In this document: positions 51,457 through 62,999 of the stretch, one piece after another
How the letters are laid out: each line of letters opens with the position of its first letter
How positions within the stretch are numbered: position 1 is the first letter of the stretch
The notes under the pieces: model-generated
The model's database searches: none
Told to the model about the DNA's origin: nothing
The model's input: the letters and a program-made list of their open reading frames with translations, nothing else
Translations under genes and position numbers: made by a program
DNA from: Cymbidium sinense
Taxonomy: Eukaryota > Streptophyta > Magnoliopsida > Asparagales > Orchidaceae
Length of the DNA: 64,000 nucleotides
NCBI GenBank assembly: GCA_021442155.1
Contig: CM038215.1
Coordinates: forward strand, 1,388,976 to 1,452,975
Direction of reading: 5' to 3'

Positions 51457-53851
51457 CTAAAAACTAAAAACCCTAAACTAAAACCTGAACCCTATACTTA
51501 AAACCTAAACCTTAAACCCTAAAAATTAAACCCTAAACCCTAAACCTTAAACCCTAAAACCATAAACCCTAAATCCTAGATCTTAAATCCCAAACCCTAA
51601 ACCCTAAACCCTAAACTAGCCCTAAACCCTAAACCCTAAATCTTAAAAAGTTAAAACCTAAAAATAAAATAAATAAAAGAACCTGAACCAAAATAAAACA
51701 AAATAAAAACCTAAACTAAAACATAAACCTAAACCTAAACCTAAATAAAAAAACTAAATTAAAATAAAATAAATAAAAACCTAAACTAAACTAAAAAATA
51801 AAAAGCCTAAATAAAATTAAAACTAAATTTTATATAAAAATAAAATATACCTAAAATAAAATAAAACTAAACAAAACCTAAACCTAAAAATAAATCTAAA
51901 AATCTAAAACCTAAAATAAATAAAGAATAAACTTAAACCCTAAACTCAAAACCAAACCTAAAATAAAAATAAAATAAACCTAAAACTAAAAAATAAACTA
52001 ACTAAAATAAATAAAACCTAAACTTAAACCTAAAATAAAAACCTAAACCTAAACTTAAACCATAAATAAAAATAATAAACTAAAATTAAACTTAAACCTA
52101 ATCTAAAAAATAAAACCTAAAAGTAAACCTAATGTAAAAACCTAAAACCTAAACCTTAAAAAATAAAATAAAAAAATAAACCTAAACCTAAAAAATAAAA
52201 AATAAAACCTAATCCTAAAAAATAAAATTAAAAATAAAACTAAATTAAAAAATAAACCTAAACCTAAACTTACAAAGTAAACTAAAATAAAAAACCTAAA
52301 CTAAAATAAATAAACCTAAAATAATAAACTAAGCTAAATAAAAATAAAAATAAACCTAAATAAAAATAAATAATAAAGTAAACTAAAATAAATAAAAAAT
52401 AAACTAAGTAGACTAAGTAGACTAAATGAACCTCAACCTATCGATTTACTTAATTTTAAAAAAAAAACACTAAACCCTAAACCCAAACCCTAAACCCTAA
52501 ATCTCTATCCACAACCCTAAACCCAAGATCCTGAGCCATAAACTATAAAGACCACAGGCCCTACCACCAAATGCTAAGCCAAAATAAACCCACCTGAGCC
52601 CACCCTAAACCACAAACCTACCACCTTAAACCCCAAACCCTAACAATGACCCTGATCCTAAACCCTAAACCCTAAAACCCTAAACCTAAAGCTTAAAGGC
52701 GAAGCCCTAACCCTAAATAAGTTAACATTAAACCCTAAACCCAAACCCTCAGACCCTACCCACAAGCTAAACACTGACCCACCCTAAACCCTAAACCCTA
52801 AACCCTAACCTTAAATCCTAAATTTTAAAACCATAAACCATAAAACCAAAACCCTAAACAAAAAACCCTAAACCTTAAACCCTAAAAACCTAACAACCTA
52901 ATCCTAAACTAAATAAAACCTAAAAATAAAATAAATAAATTAATTAAAACTTAAATAAAATAAAATAAAATAAAAATCCTAAACCTAAACCTAAACCTAA
53001 AAATAAAATTAAAAAGTAAAAAAAAAACTAAAATAAAATAAATAAAAACTTAAACTAAACTAAAAATAAATAAATAAAACCTAGTAATAAAAAACCTAAA
53101 TAAAATAAAAACTAAAAAAAATAAACATAAAATAAATTATAATAAAAACAAAATAAAAACCTAAACCTAAAAAATAAAGATAAGAATAAAATTGAAAAAT
53201 AAATTAAAAAAAAACCTAAACAATAAACTAAAAAAAAACCTAAACCTAAAATAAAAATAAAATAATCAAAATAAAATAAATATAAACTTAAACAAAAATA
53301 AACTAAACTAAAATAAATTAATCCTAAACTAAAATAATAAAACATAAAAATAAACCTAAAATAAAAACCTAAAACCAAAACCTAAAAAAATAAAATAAAA
53401 TCAAAACCTAAAATATAAAATAAAAATAAAACTAAACTAAAACATAAACATAAACCTAAAATATAAACTAAGATAAAAATACCTAAACTAAAATAAATAA
53501 ACCTAAAATAAATAAACGAACATAAATAAAAATAAAAAATAAAATAAACTTAAATAAATAAAAAATAAACTAAGTAAACCTAAACCTACTGGTTTACTTA
53601 ATTAAAAAAACCCTAAACCCTAAATCCTAAACCCTAAACCCTAAACCCTAAACCTTAAGCATAAACCCTAAACCCTAAACCTAGAATCCTAAACCTACAA
53701 CCCTAAACCCTAAAATCTAAACCCTAAAACCCTAATCCCTAAAGCATAAACCTTAAAACCCTTAACCCTAAACTCTAAACCCAAAACCCTAAAACCTACA
53801 ACACTAAACCCTAAACCCTAAACTAACCCTAAACTAACTTTAAACCCTAAG
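51457..53851. repeat. Telomere-derived array, block VIII
   Basis: Two ordered units with tags at 52439-52466 and 53587-53610 (spacing 1.14 kb). A less regular stretch with G-containing words is at about 52490-52790. CCCTAAA follows at 53611-53851. No gene seen. Confidence 0.85.
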
Positions 53852-54334
53852 AATGGGCAGAACCTTGATGACAGGAACATCACTATCAACTAGTCACAGT
53901 CTAGATCTAGCGGTGGAGGCGAAGGAGGAGGTGGTGGTTATCATAGTAGTGGTGGGGGCTCTGGAGGTGCTATTGGATATGGAGTCACTGGTCGGAGCAG
54001 TGGTGGTTTTGGAGCTAGGAGGAGCGACGAAGGTTGCATCCGTGGTGGTGGCGGAGGGAGAGATTGGGGATATGATGGTGGAATCTACTACTTGAGTGGG
54101 AGGGGTGGTTCTGAAGGGAAATGGAGAAACTGAACGTCGATTCTATCTAGTGCTTATGGAAATGTGTATTTAGAGTAGAGACGGTTCTACTTATCTAGGG
54201 TTTTTGATTTGCTCTATGGGGGCTCATTTGATCTATGACATTGCTTGTGTCTTAGAAAACTTAGGGTGCTACTTGGTTGATGAAATTGAAAAGAAGAAAC
54301 ATTGAATCTGAATTTGTTCTCTGTTGAAAAAAAA
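53852..54334 (+). pseudogene. GRP pseudogene copy 10
   Basis: Full-length member with a single stop, the shared TAG (NITIN-stop-SQSRS). Past it the frame is open through GGGEGGGGGYHSSGGGSGG, FGARRSDEG and GGGGGRDWGYDGG to EGKWRN and a TGA at the family's normal stop. A8 at 54327-54334. It lies 254 bases left of copy C's edge. Confidence 0.88.
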
Positions 54335-54588
54335 CCTTAAACCATAAACTAAAATGTAAACCCTAAACCTAAAACCTAAGCCCTAATCCCTAAAACCAAA
54401 ACCCAAAAAACCCTAAACCCTAAACCCTAAACCCTAAACATATAACCCTAAACCCTAAACCTTAAACCCGAAACCCTAAACCCTAAACCCTAAAACCCTA
54501 AACTGTAAAACCCTAAACCCTAAACACTAAACCCTAAACCCTAAAATCCCAAACCCTATTCCCTTAACTAACCCTAAACCCTAAACCT
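54335..54588. repeat. Telomeric tract at left edge of copy C
   Basis: Near-canonical CCCTAAA ending AACCCTAAACCT before TGAATAAAGAAGTCATTAG. Confidence 0.83.
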
Positions 54589-55164
54589 TGAATAAAGAAG
54601 TCATTAGTAGTACATTTAAAGAATGACCTAATCCTAACATACTTATGGTAGCTAAAGAAAATATCTTCAAGAGACTTTCCCCAAGGAAGGATTGGACCTA
54701 AACTTAAAGCAATCAAGAGGGAAGGAGTCGCTAGGGGACTTATCCTATGCCTCAAATATACTCGACCTAGTCAGTGCATGAATGCTAATCCAAGAAGAAA
54801 TCATAGCAGACTCACTTCCTCTTAAATGAATCCAACATGAGGTCGCTTACCAGCCACACAGTAAGGCCTACCAAATTAACAAGGCACTCATCGATGTGTA
54901 GTGGCCAAGTAAGGAAGGAAGGTGTAGCAGACTTACATTCGTCAAAGTAAGAAGACCACTATGGTGACACACTAGTAGGGTAACACGTTAGCCGGACCTA
55001 GAGTTTTTACTAAGTGAGTGCTGTTAGGGGCATTATCTCAGCTCATAGTATCCCGAGATAAAAGATATGTATTTATTTTATATATTTATGTGTAGTTTAT
55101 GTTTGTGTTGTGTCGATGAAGGATCAGATGCCACTCGTGTTCCTTACACCTACCCTAAACAGAT

Positions 55165-55560
55165 CATGGCAGATTTGCAAATAGGAATACTTTCAACATG
55201 GAAGAGATTGAATTAACAATGGAATTTTCATTGATGATAATTATTTTCAAACATGATTCATAATATTTCTTTAAGTAAATCTCATTGATTGGAAGCATTG
55301 GGCGCTCTCCCTTATGATTAATAAGCTGATAAGATCCTGCTTAGTAGGCCTTCTCTATGGAAAAAAAAAGCCTTCCCAAGTGGATTCAAACATGCCTCGC
55401 ATCTTACGAGGGGCAACAACCGATCTCCTTAGAACTAAAATCTAGGATGGACCAACTTGTTGTGAGCTTGAATCATTTTATCTTTATAAAACTTTAGGTT
55501 TTGGCATGTCCATAGCCTTCTCTCCTCCAAACATTTGAGCTCATCAGCACTGCTTGGCTA
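55165..55560 (-). pseudogene. Integrase C-terminal domain (C)
   Basis: Colinear with 21697-22092 of copy A (plus-strand cues ATTAATAAGCTGATAAGATC and CCTTCCCAAGTGGATTCAAA), but with deletions and frameshifts, so no long frame remains. Confidence 0.72.
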
Positions 55561-55799
55561 TTGTGATCTTGCTACCCACAACTATTCTTAGTGATGGGAG
55601 TTGGACTTCTAATGGTAGAACAGCTTCAGACCCATACACTAAGGGGAAAGGTGTAGATTGAGTTGGAGTTCAATATGTAGTGTGGTAGGCCCACAAGGCT
55701 TGAACTAACTGTTCATGCCACTATCGCTTGTTATTATCAAGTATCTTCTTTAATATTTGGATGAGAGTTTTATTTACCAATTTTGCTAAGCCATTTTCT

Positions 55800-56270
55800 C
55801 TCGGATAGTTGATGGCAAAATATTTCTAATCTATGATGTGTCTTTAGTAAAAGTTGTTGATCTTGGTGCTCTTGAATGTAGTATCATTATCAGATATAAT
55901 TCATCGAGGCACTTATTTCCTATATACAATATGATTCCTAAAAAATTGGAGCACATGCTTAGCTGTGACCTTTCTGAGCAGAATCATCTTTGACCATTTG
56001 GAAAAGTAGTCAATAGCAATTAAGATGAACTAATGACCCTTAGAAGAAGGATGATCAATTGGACCCACTATGTTTGTACCCCAACACTCGAATGGCCATG
56101 AGGCCAATGTAGGATCTAGAATGTTAGGTGGTTGGTGTAGGACCATATTGTGTATTTAACATTGGTGGTGTCTCCTAGGCGTATCCATACAATCTTTGAT
56201 TATCGACGGCCAATAATATCCTAGTCTCTTGATCTTGGCTTTCATCTTTGGACCAGATTAGTTAGCTCCA
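55800..56270 (-). pseudogene. Integrase core (C)
   Basis: The minus strand reads CWGTNIVGPIDHPSSKGH, then a stop, then FILIAIDYFSKW (about 55995-56080). As in copy A, the first catalytic Asp is Asn (GTNIVG); the second is present. Confidence 0.75.
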
Positions 56271-56560
56271 CATAGTCTTGAATGTACCTTGGTCACAATC
56301 TTACGGACTTCATGCTTATCTGAACAACATAACCATATATGATTGAAAGACCTCCAGTATAAGACACCATCCATAAGAGCGTAGGAAAGTGCTCTCTACT
56401 TCATCTGATAGGCTTGGGACTTCTATTGAGTTAGATTTTCTTTGTTTAAGTAATCCATGAATGGTAGCCTCCAATCTAAGTCCTCATCCCTCTTTGCAAT
56501 GGCAACTTCCCCTTCAAGAGAGTACTTTTTGATGAGTTCAATATCAATATGGGATAATAC

Positions 56561-57205
56561 TTATCTATTTTGGGCCTTTATTGATATGGACTCCTCCTCT
56601 GCACATGCCAACACTTTGGAAAGCATGGCTAAAGCATACATTATGATGTTCTCTCCTCGAGAAAATTTATAAATGGTAACCTCTAGAATTTGGGCTAACA
56701 ACTCCATGGTGAACTTGTGGTAGTGATGGAGCTTGGGCTTTATAACCTTATAGGACCCAGCGATTTGGTTAAAAACTAGCTGAGAATCCCTAAAGATGTT
56801 GATGTTCTGGATGCTTAGAGTAATGGATAACTCCAGATTGGCAATCAGAGCCTCATATTCAACTTTGTTGTTGGTGCAAGGATTGGATAGATGATATAAG
56901 AATCTCATCACATCATGGTCTAGAGTTAAGAGAACTATTCCTACCACTGCCTTTCTAGGAATAGTAGATTGTGGTTCTTCTCTTCTTTGAGAGGAAGTCG
57001 TGCCAACAAAGTACATCTCCCAATGGTGAATGCTAGCATCCCCTAAGTTCATGATTTGTTCACTAGGGAGATCATCACTAATCAGAGAGTCAGCAAGAAC
57101 TGGGTGTGCCACTAAGAAATCTTCTAGCTCTTGTCCTTTCACTACACAGAGGGGTACGAAGGTAATGCAAATTATAAGAGGATCATGGACCATCATGCCA
57201 ACCAT
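56561..57205 (-). pseudogene. RNase H domain (C), longest open pol fragment
   Basis: 214 codons open on the minus strand. KGQELEDFLVAHPVLADSL leads in. WEMYFVGTTSSQR follows, where the first catalytic Asp is replaced by Val. Then come NNKVEYEALIANLELS, with the conserved Glu, and NIFRDSQLVFNQIAGSYKV, with the second Asp. RGENIIMYALAMLS corresponds to the family's N-x-x-A-DALA segment, with Asp replaced by Tyr. It is the most readable coding relic in the window, but two metal-binding positions are lost. Confidence 0.88.
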
Positions 57206-57239
57206 CGAATAAATTGTGTCATGAGATCTAAATTGATCT

Positions 57240-57955
57240 TAGAGATTAAGTTCACCTTATGAGGAATCATGTAGTGCTATAGCTTTTGGGATGCAAAGAT
57301 TAAAGCTAGGAAATGCTTCTCAATCGGTGGGTAACTAGCCCCAACAAGGATTAGATTATGGATGAGGTAGTAGAGTATGTTTTCCTTCCCTTCATCATTG
57401 GATTGGGCCAACAAATCCCCAAAGGAGTTGTCTAACGTAGTAGTGTAAAGTATGAGTGGCTTTCCTGGGATAGGGGCTGCTAGAATTGGCAGCATCATTA
57501 GGTAATGCTTGATCTCTTCAAAGGCATGCTCGCACTTATCATCCCACTTGAACTTGGCATCCTTTTTGATAAGTGCTTAGAATGGCTGACATCTTCCTGA
57601 TAGGTTGGATATAAAGCATCTTAGATACGTCAACTGACCTTGGAATGATCTGAGTTGAGTTAAACTTTTAGGGGTGGCATTTCTAATATTGTCTTTATCT
57701 TCTCTGGATCAATTTTGATTCACTGGTGTTAGACAATAAATTCAAGGAATTTCCTTGAAACTATTCCAAATGAACACTTTAGGTGGGTTCATTTTGAGGT
57801 TAAATTATCTTAACTATTCAAAAACTACTCTCAAGTCAAAGTGATGGTCTTATTTTCTCTACTTTTGATCATGAGGTCATCGACATAACACTCGATTTGA
57901 TGATGAATGAGCTCATCAAAGATTCAAGTCATAGACCGCTGGTATATAGCACAAA
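57240..57955 (-). pseudogene. RT C-terminal and connection region (C)
   Basis: The minus frame 57277-57498 reads GKPLILYTTTLDNSFGDLLAQ and SYPPIEKHFLALIFASQKL. To its right, the RT active-site box reads CYVDDLMIK (about 57870-57895). RT sequence is cut at about 57955 by the internal deletion. Confidence 0.82.
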
Positions 57956-58027
57956 TAATTTTAAGGTAAGTATCGAATCTAAAGTAATTATCATCATCGA
58001 CTGGACCCAATATACTGAATCCTAGTC

Positions 58028-58350
58028 TTAGTCTTGATTGAGAGCTTTTGCATTCATTCTTCTATATTCTTTCAAGTAGCCTGACCTATGCTTTGACCAA
58101 GTATGTGGGATTAACCCTTTCTTTGCTAAATTATGAACATAAGGAAAGTACCACTCAAAAAGTAATTCTATTAAATCTTTATATGAATCATCCTCAAGTT
58201 CTACATCAACTTCTTGACTTGAGGATGATGCTCCTAGAAAGATACTTTGAGTCTTCACACCTGTGGATGACTTAGGGGCTTCTTTAACTATAAAACCCTT
58301 AGCTTTTTGAGAGAAAAGTGGGGTTAGAGCTAAGGTTCCTAACCAATGCT
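58028..58350 (-). pseudogene. Protease-RT linker (C)
   Basis: The minus frame 58028-58258 includes SSSSQEVDVELEDDSYKDLIE and IPHTWSKHRSG, colinear with 25280-25560 of copy A. No catalytic motif. Confidence 0.6.
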
Positions 58351-58711
58351 ATTTATATAGACTTGGATACAATTATTTGCTTTGAGCCCGTCTTCATCAC
58401 TATCGCTCAAGTGTCACCTACAAGGGAATACATTCTTGAGAAGAGGCGGTGTACTAACCATATAAGACTCATCCTATGAAGTAGATTCAAAGTCTATATG
58501 GATAACGGGTGTACTCTTGGTAGCTGGGACATATCTTCTATTGGGTGGCAAATAAAAAGGTTTTCCACCACTCAGACTACCTCTGAATTGGCCTCTTCCT
58601 CTGCCTAGTAGAGGTCAGGTCATCCTACCCATATGTTTGAATGGAGTAACAAACTATTGGTGGAATTTAATGTCATGCTCCAGTTCCTCCTCCAAGCCTA
58701 TTTCTGCTCCG

Positions 58712-58788
58712 TTTTATTTTCTTTTTTCTTTTCTTTTTCATTATCTTTTTCTCTTTCTTTTTCTTTTTCTTTTTCTTTTATTTTTAAC
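58712..58788. repeat. Polypyrimidine tract (C)
   Basis: CTTTTT repeats on the + strand, counterpart of 25975-26072 and somewhat shorter. Confidence 0.75.
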
Positions 58789-58814
58789 TTTGTCCAAGTT
58801 CGTGAGAATAGACT

Positions 58815-59040
58815 TGTTGATTTTGAGGGAGGTAGTACGCTGCATCCTTATATATGTCGACCTCATGAACTATAAATGGCTTGAGATCTCCTTTGACATA
58901 GTAGATGATCCCACCTCTCACAAACTTCATACATTGATGTAGAGAGGATGGAGCTTTGTTGTTCTCATGTATCCGAGTCTATAATGTGAAACTTGGCTTC
59001 GATCTTCTAATCATCTATCTCTAAGGGCAACACTATGGAG
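58815..59040 (-). pseudogene. Protease remnant (C)
   Basis: Matches 26104-26350 of copy A, but about 40 bases around the LLGRPW codons are deleted near 58970. Followed by the same switch to non-coding text. Confidence 0.72.
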
Positions 59041-59049
59041 CCTAAGGCC

Positions 59050-60497
59050 TGTTGACCTCATTTTTGGAGTGTGAATTCAATCTTCCCATCTTAGACTTAG
59101 GAGTCTTCTAGACAGTAAGACTTCCATAGTCATAAGACACTTCTAATAATTAGGTAAACACTTAACCTAAGCCTAAAGACTTAGAAGGGTTAAATATAGG
59201 ATTAGGTTATGCCTTAGGTATTAAGATAATCCACCTACCCTACAACCCAAATCTAATCCATGTTCACCTTTCAAAACCAAACCTCAAGTTCAATTCAAAC
59301 ATCAAATTAAAATCCAAATCCTAACCTAAATTCCAAAACCAAATGATTGAAGCCCATGAATAAACTTGAAATACTTCCTAAACCATATGACCTATCCCAT
59401 GGACTTAGCCAAATCTTAATCCAAATCAATCTAAAATAAATTTATTCTCTCATAATAAATTTATATCTTCAATCATCTTCTTAAATATAAATCAAATCTA
59501 CATTTAAATGATCAAAATTGAATCAATCTAAATCAAATTAAATCAAACCCTTCTTAAGCCATATGACTTATCCCATGGACTTAGCCAAATCTTAATCCAA
59601 ATTAAGTCAAACTCAATTGATTTTCTCACAAATTAATCATATTTTCAAAGATATTCACAAATTTAAATGAAATATACATCTAAATTATCAAAACAAAATC
59701 AAACCAAATCAAAATCCAATCCTAAGGCACATGACCTAACTCCATAAAGTTAGCCAAATTCCTTCATTCCAAAACCAAAATTAAATTGATTTTCTCATGA
59801 ATCAATCATACCTTCAATCATATTCACAAATATAAATGAAATCTATAATCATCAATCCAAACCAAAATCAACCCAAGTCAAACCCAACATAACCCTTTTG
59901 ATTGGAAATGTTCAAATAAACCAAAACCCATTTGAATCCAATTTAATTGAATTTATATATCAATCCCAAATCCATATATAAACTCAACTAAATCAAACTC
60001 AACCCAAAATCAACCAAACTAAATGTAATTGGTACACTTAACCCAAAGTGGCCAATTTGACCTATTTGAGCCAAGTGTTAATCCTACTCAAATTGGATTG
60101 AACCAAGCCCATCAAAACCTCCAATCATGATCGTTGATCACCCTAGGTTAATTAATTATCACAAATTGGGTCAAACAAAGTCAACTCCTTAACCCATATG
60201 AACCCAAACTTGCCAAATTGCAACCTAATCCAAATCCTTTAAAACCAACGATTCATACCAAATCAAAATAAATATTTGAATATGACTTGACATTTAATTG
60301 AGTCAAACTAAACCCAATTGGCCCTCTTGACTCAAGTTGACTCAAATTTACTTAAAAGACCAAATTGGGTCAAATCAAAATACAAACTAAACTGATTGCA
60401 ACCAATGGCTCAAGTCTGTTCTAAATTGATTGTTGAACTTGACCAAATCCATGATTTGACCCAATTGAACCAAATTAACCTACTTAGCCCAAATTCA
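59050..60497. other. A/C-rich non-coding block (C)
   Basis: Colinear copy of 26370-27837. It retains the CCCATGGACTTAGCCAAAT theme at about 59400 and 59575. Ends abruptly at CTTAGCCCAAATT. Confidence 0.7.
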
Positions 60498-60905
60498 TCA
60501 TGCTATTTTCTCTTAGCATAACTCATTAAGATAAGTGGGATTTGACACCCATTAGTGCCAAGCCCCACTATATGGATTATATATATTTGTGTGTATGTGC
60601 ATTCTAGATAACTTTTATTTTATAGGTGTAGTTAAGATTTTATTTTTAAAATTTCAAATGTAATTTATACTAGAATTAGTTAGGCTAGAGCCATGAGATT
60701 TATGATGAGTACTGGCTAGATGGTATAGACCTGGGAGGCCTTGTGAATCCTGGAGTTCCCACAGTTTAGAGGAGTAGATAAAGACCCCCATTAGCCTTTT
60801 TTGTAATATTTATCTCTAGGCCAGGTTGTATAAGTACGGAGCTTAACTACTCATTTTCTTTATTTTTCAAGGGTGTATAACAGAACATGGTCACACCAAC
60901 CTTTT
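60498..60905. mobile_element. Element right-end fragment between copies C and D
   Basis: Diverged relative of 32130-32600, the right end of copy A (shared TTTATTTTATAGGTGTAGTT, GACCCCCAT, GGTTGTATAAG). Its place between the 5' part of C and the 3' part of D suggests a deleted junction of two tandem elements, or an LTR remnant shared by both. Confidence 0.5.
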
Positions 60906-62229
60906 AGTATTTTAATGTGCAATGGTTGTGCTAGGAAGAAGGCATAGCAGACTTACATATTCTAAAGCAGAAAATAGCCACTGGGGTGACCTATTGGTAG
61001 CACAATAAATCAAACCTAACTTAGGGGCAACTACTGAGTGAATGCCACTGGTGACTTATATCAACTCAAGAGTAGTCAGGCGATACATATAGGGAGTTTT
61101 GTTGGCACTGCCGTAAAGATAAGATGCCTACTTGGGAAAAGATACCTCTAAGGGTGTCCTCCTAATCCATAAGTGAATATATATTTTATTTATATATTTA
61201 CGTGGACCCGTGTGAGGGACCACCGAGAAGGGCTATGTCGCTTGACCTATCTCATTCTTGGACCATGGGAGAATCTACACATCCAGGATGGATTCTCCAA
61301 CCAGGGGTGGTTACTAAGAAAGTGGAACTATCTAAACCAATAATAACCCAGGTAGTGTCTAAATGGGATCGTAAAGGAAGTGATCCAAATATAGTGCCCA
61401 TAGGGGAGGTGCTCCTAGGGGAATTATCCTGAGCCTTGGAAAAGAAAGCTTATAGGTGTACGGTGGCCAACTCAAGGAGAAAGTGTAGCAGACTAACATT
61501 TGCCATGAGTGGTGTATCCTAAGGCGCAAAAACCAACCAACCTTTGGTGTATCCATCAACATGACTGTTGTATCCATCAGCATAGTGAGATCCAACCAAC
61601 CTAAGGTGCCAGTCAGTGTGCAATGATCAATATGGAAAGAAAACATGCAGGCTTACAACTTTTCAAGTGGAACTGATCATCGAAATAGTTTGTTGTCTGC
61701 GGGACAGATGCTATCTGACCTAGAGCAACTATTAAGCGAGGAGCCCCGAGGAAGGACTAGACCCAGACTTGAAGCAGTTAGGAAGGAAGGAGCTGCTAGG
61801 GGACTTATCCTAAACCTTAAATATACTTGACCCAGTTACATCATGAAGGCTAATCCAAGAAGAAAACATAGCATACTCACATTCTCTTAAATGAAGCCAA
61901 CATGAGGTAGCTTACCGACCATGCAGTAAGGCCTACCAAACTAACAAGGCACTCATCAGTGTGTAGTGACCAAATAAAGAAGGAAAGCACAGCAGACTTA
62001 CATCTGCCAAAGTAAAAAGACCACTGGGGTGACACACTAGTAAGGTAGCACGTCAGCCCAACCTAGAGCAGCTACTGAGTGAGTGTCGTTTGGGGCATTA
62101 TCTTAACTCAAAATAGTCCAAGATAAAAGATATTTGTTTGTTTTATATGTTTGTGTGTAGTTTATGTTTCTGTTATGTCGATGAAGGATAGGATGTCATT
62201 CAGGTTCCTTACACCTACCCTAAACATAT

Positions 62230-62650
62230 CGTGGTTGATTCACATAAAAGAATACTCTTACCATGGAAGAGATTGAATTCAAAATAGAATTTTCATTGAT
62301 GATAATTATTTTTAAACATGATTTCTAATATATCTTTAAGTAGAGCCCACTGATTGGAAGCATGGGGCACTCTCCCTTATCATTAATAAGCTGATAAGAT
62401 CCTCCTAGGGAGGCCTTCTATAGGGCAATAAGGTCTTCCCAAGTGGGTTCAAACTTGCCTCCCATCTTACGATGAGCAACAATCAGTCTCCTTAAAACCA
62501 AAATAAGCTCTCCTACTTGAAAAGCTCTAGGACGGACCAACTTGTTATGACCTTCAATTATTTAAGCTTTGTATAACTTGAGATTTTGACATGCCCATAG
62601 GCATCTCTCCTCCAAACCTTCGAGTTCTTCTAACCACAACATGGCATTCT
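62230..62650 (-). pseudogene. Integrase C-terminal domain (D)
   Basis: Colinear with 21697-22130 of copy A. The plus strand shows CTTCCCAAGTGGGTTCAAAC and CTCTCCTACTTGAAAAGCTC, which are the complements of the EGLFTIE and FQVGELIL regions. Frameshifted. Confidence 0.72.
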
Positions 62651-62999
62651 ACTCTGTTATGATCTTGCTACTCATAGCTATCCTTAGTGATGAGAGTTGA
62701 ACTTTTAATGGTAGAATGGCTTCAGGCCCATACACTAAGGAGAAAGGAGTAGACTGAGTTGGAGTTCTATATGTGGTCTAGTAGACCAATCAATCTTTAA
62801 CTAACTACTCATGCCACTATTGCTTATTATTATCGAGTGTCTTCTTCAATATTTTGATGAGAGTTTTATTTTAAGCTTCTGCTAAGATGTTTTCCCTCAG
62901 ATAGTTGATGGTAGAATATCTTCAATCAATGTTATGTCTTCAAGCAAAGTTATTGATCTTGGTTCTCTTGAATGTAGTACCATTATCAGATATAATTCA

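Larger units (their letters stand above)
54589..60497 (-). mobile_element. Decayed gypsy (Tat-like) copy C
   Basis: The stub (54589-54680) is fused directly to sequence matching 21224 onward of copy A, so about 3.5 kb of 3' repeats is deleted. It then follows copy A through integrase, RNase H and part of RT. A second deletion of about 0.7 kb at 57955 removes the N-terminal RT. Linker, pyrimidine tract, protease remnant and A/C-rich block follow up to 60497, which matches about 27837 of copy A. It carries the same protease truncation as A. Confidence 0.83.

Noticed and set aside
50219..53378. Minus-strand Phe/Tyr/Leu-rich frames in the array (50219-50401, 53112-53378)
   Set aside because: They are translations of TTTATTTTAGG repeat lacking stops by composition only.
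13625..54095. Open frames of 60-119 codons in GRP copies rich in Val/Glu (start MGRTL) and their minus-strand Thr/Ser/Ile-rich counterparts
   Set aside because: They are out-of-frame readings of the GGT/GGC-rich glycine tail. GRP homology lies one base over, and the true frame is interrupted by stops.
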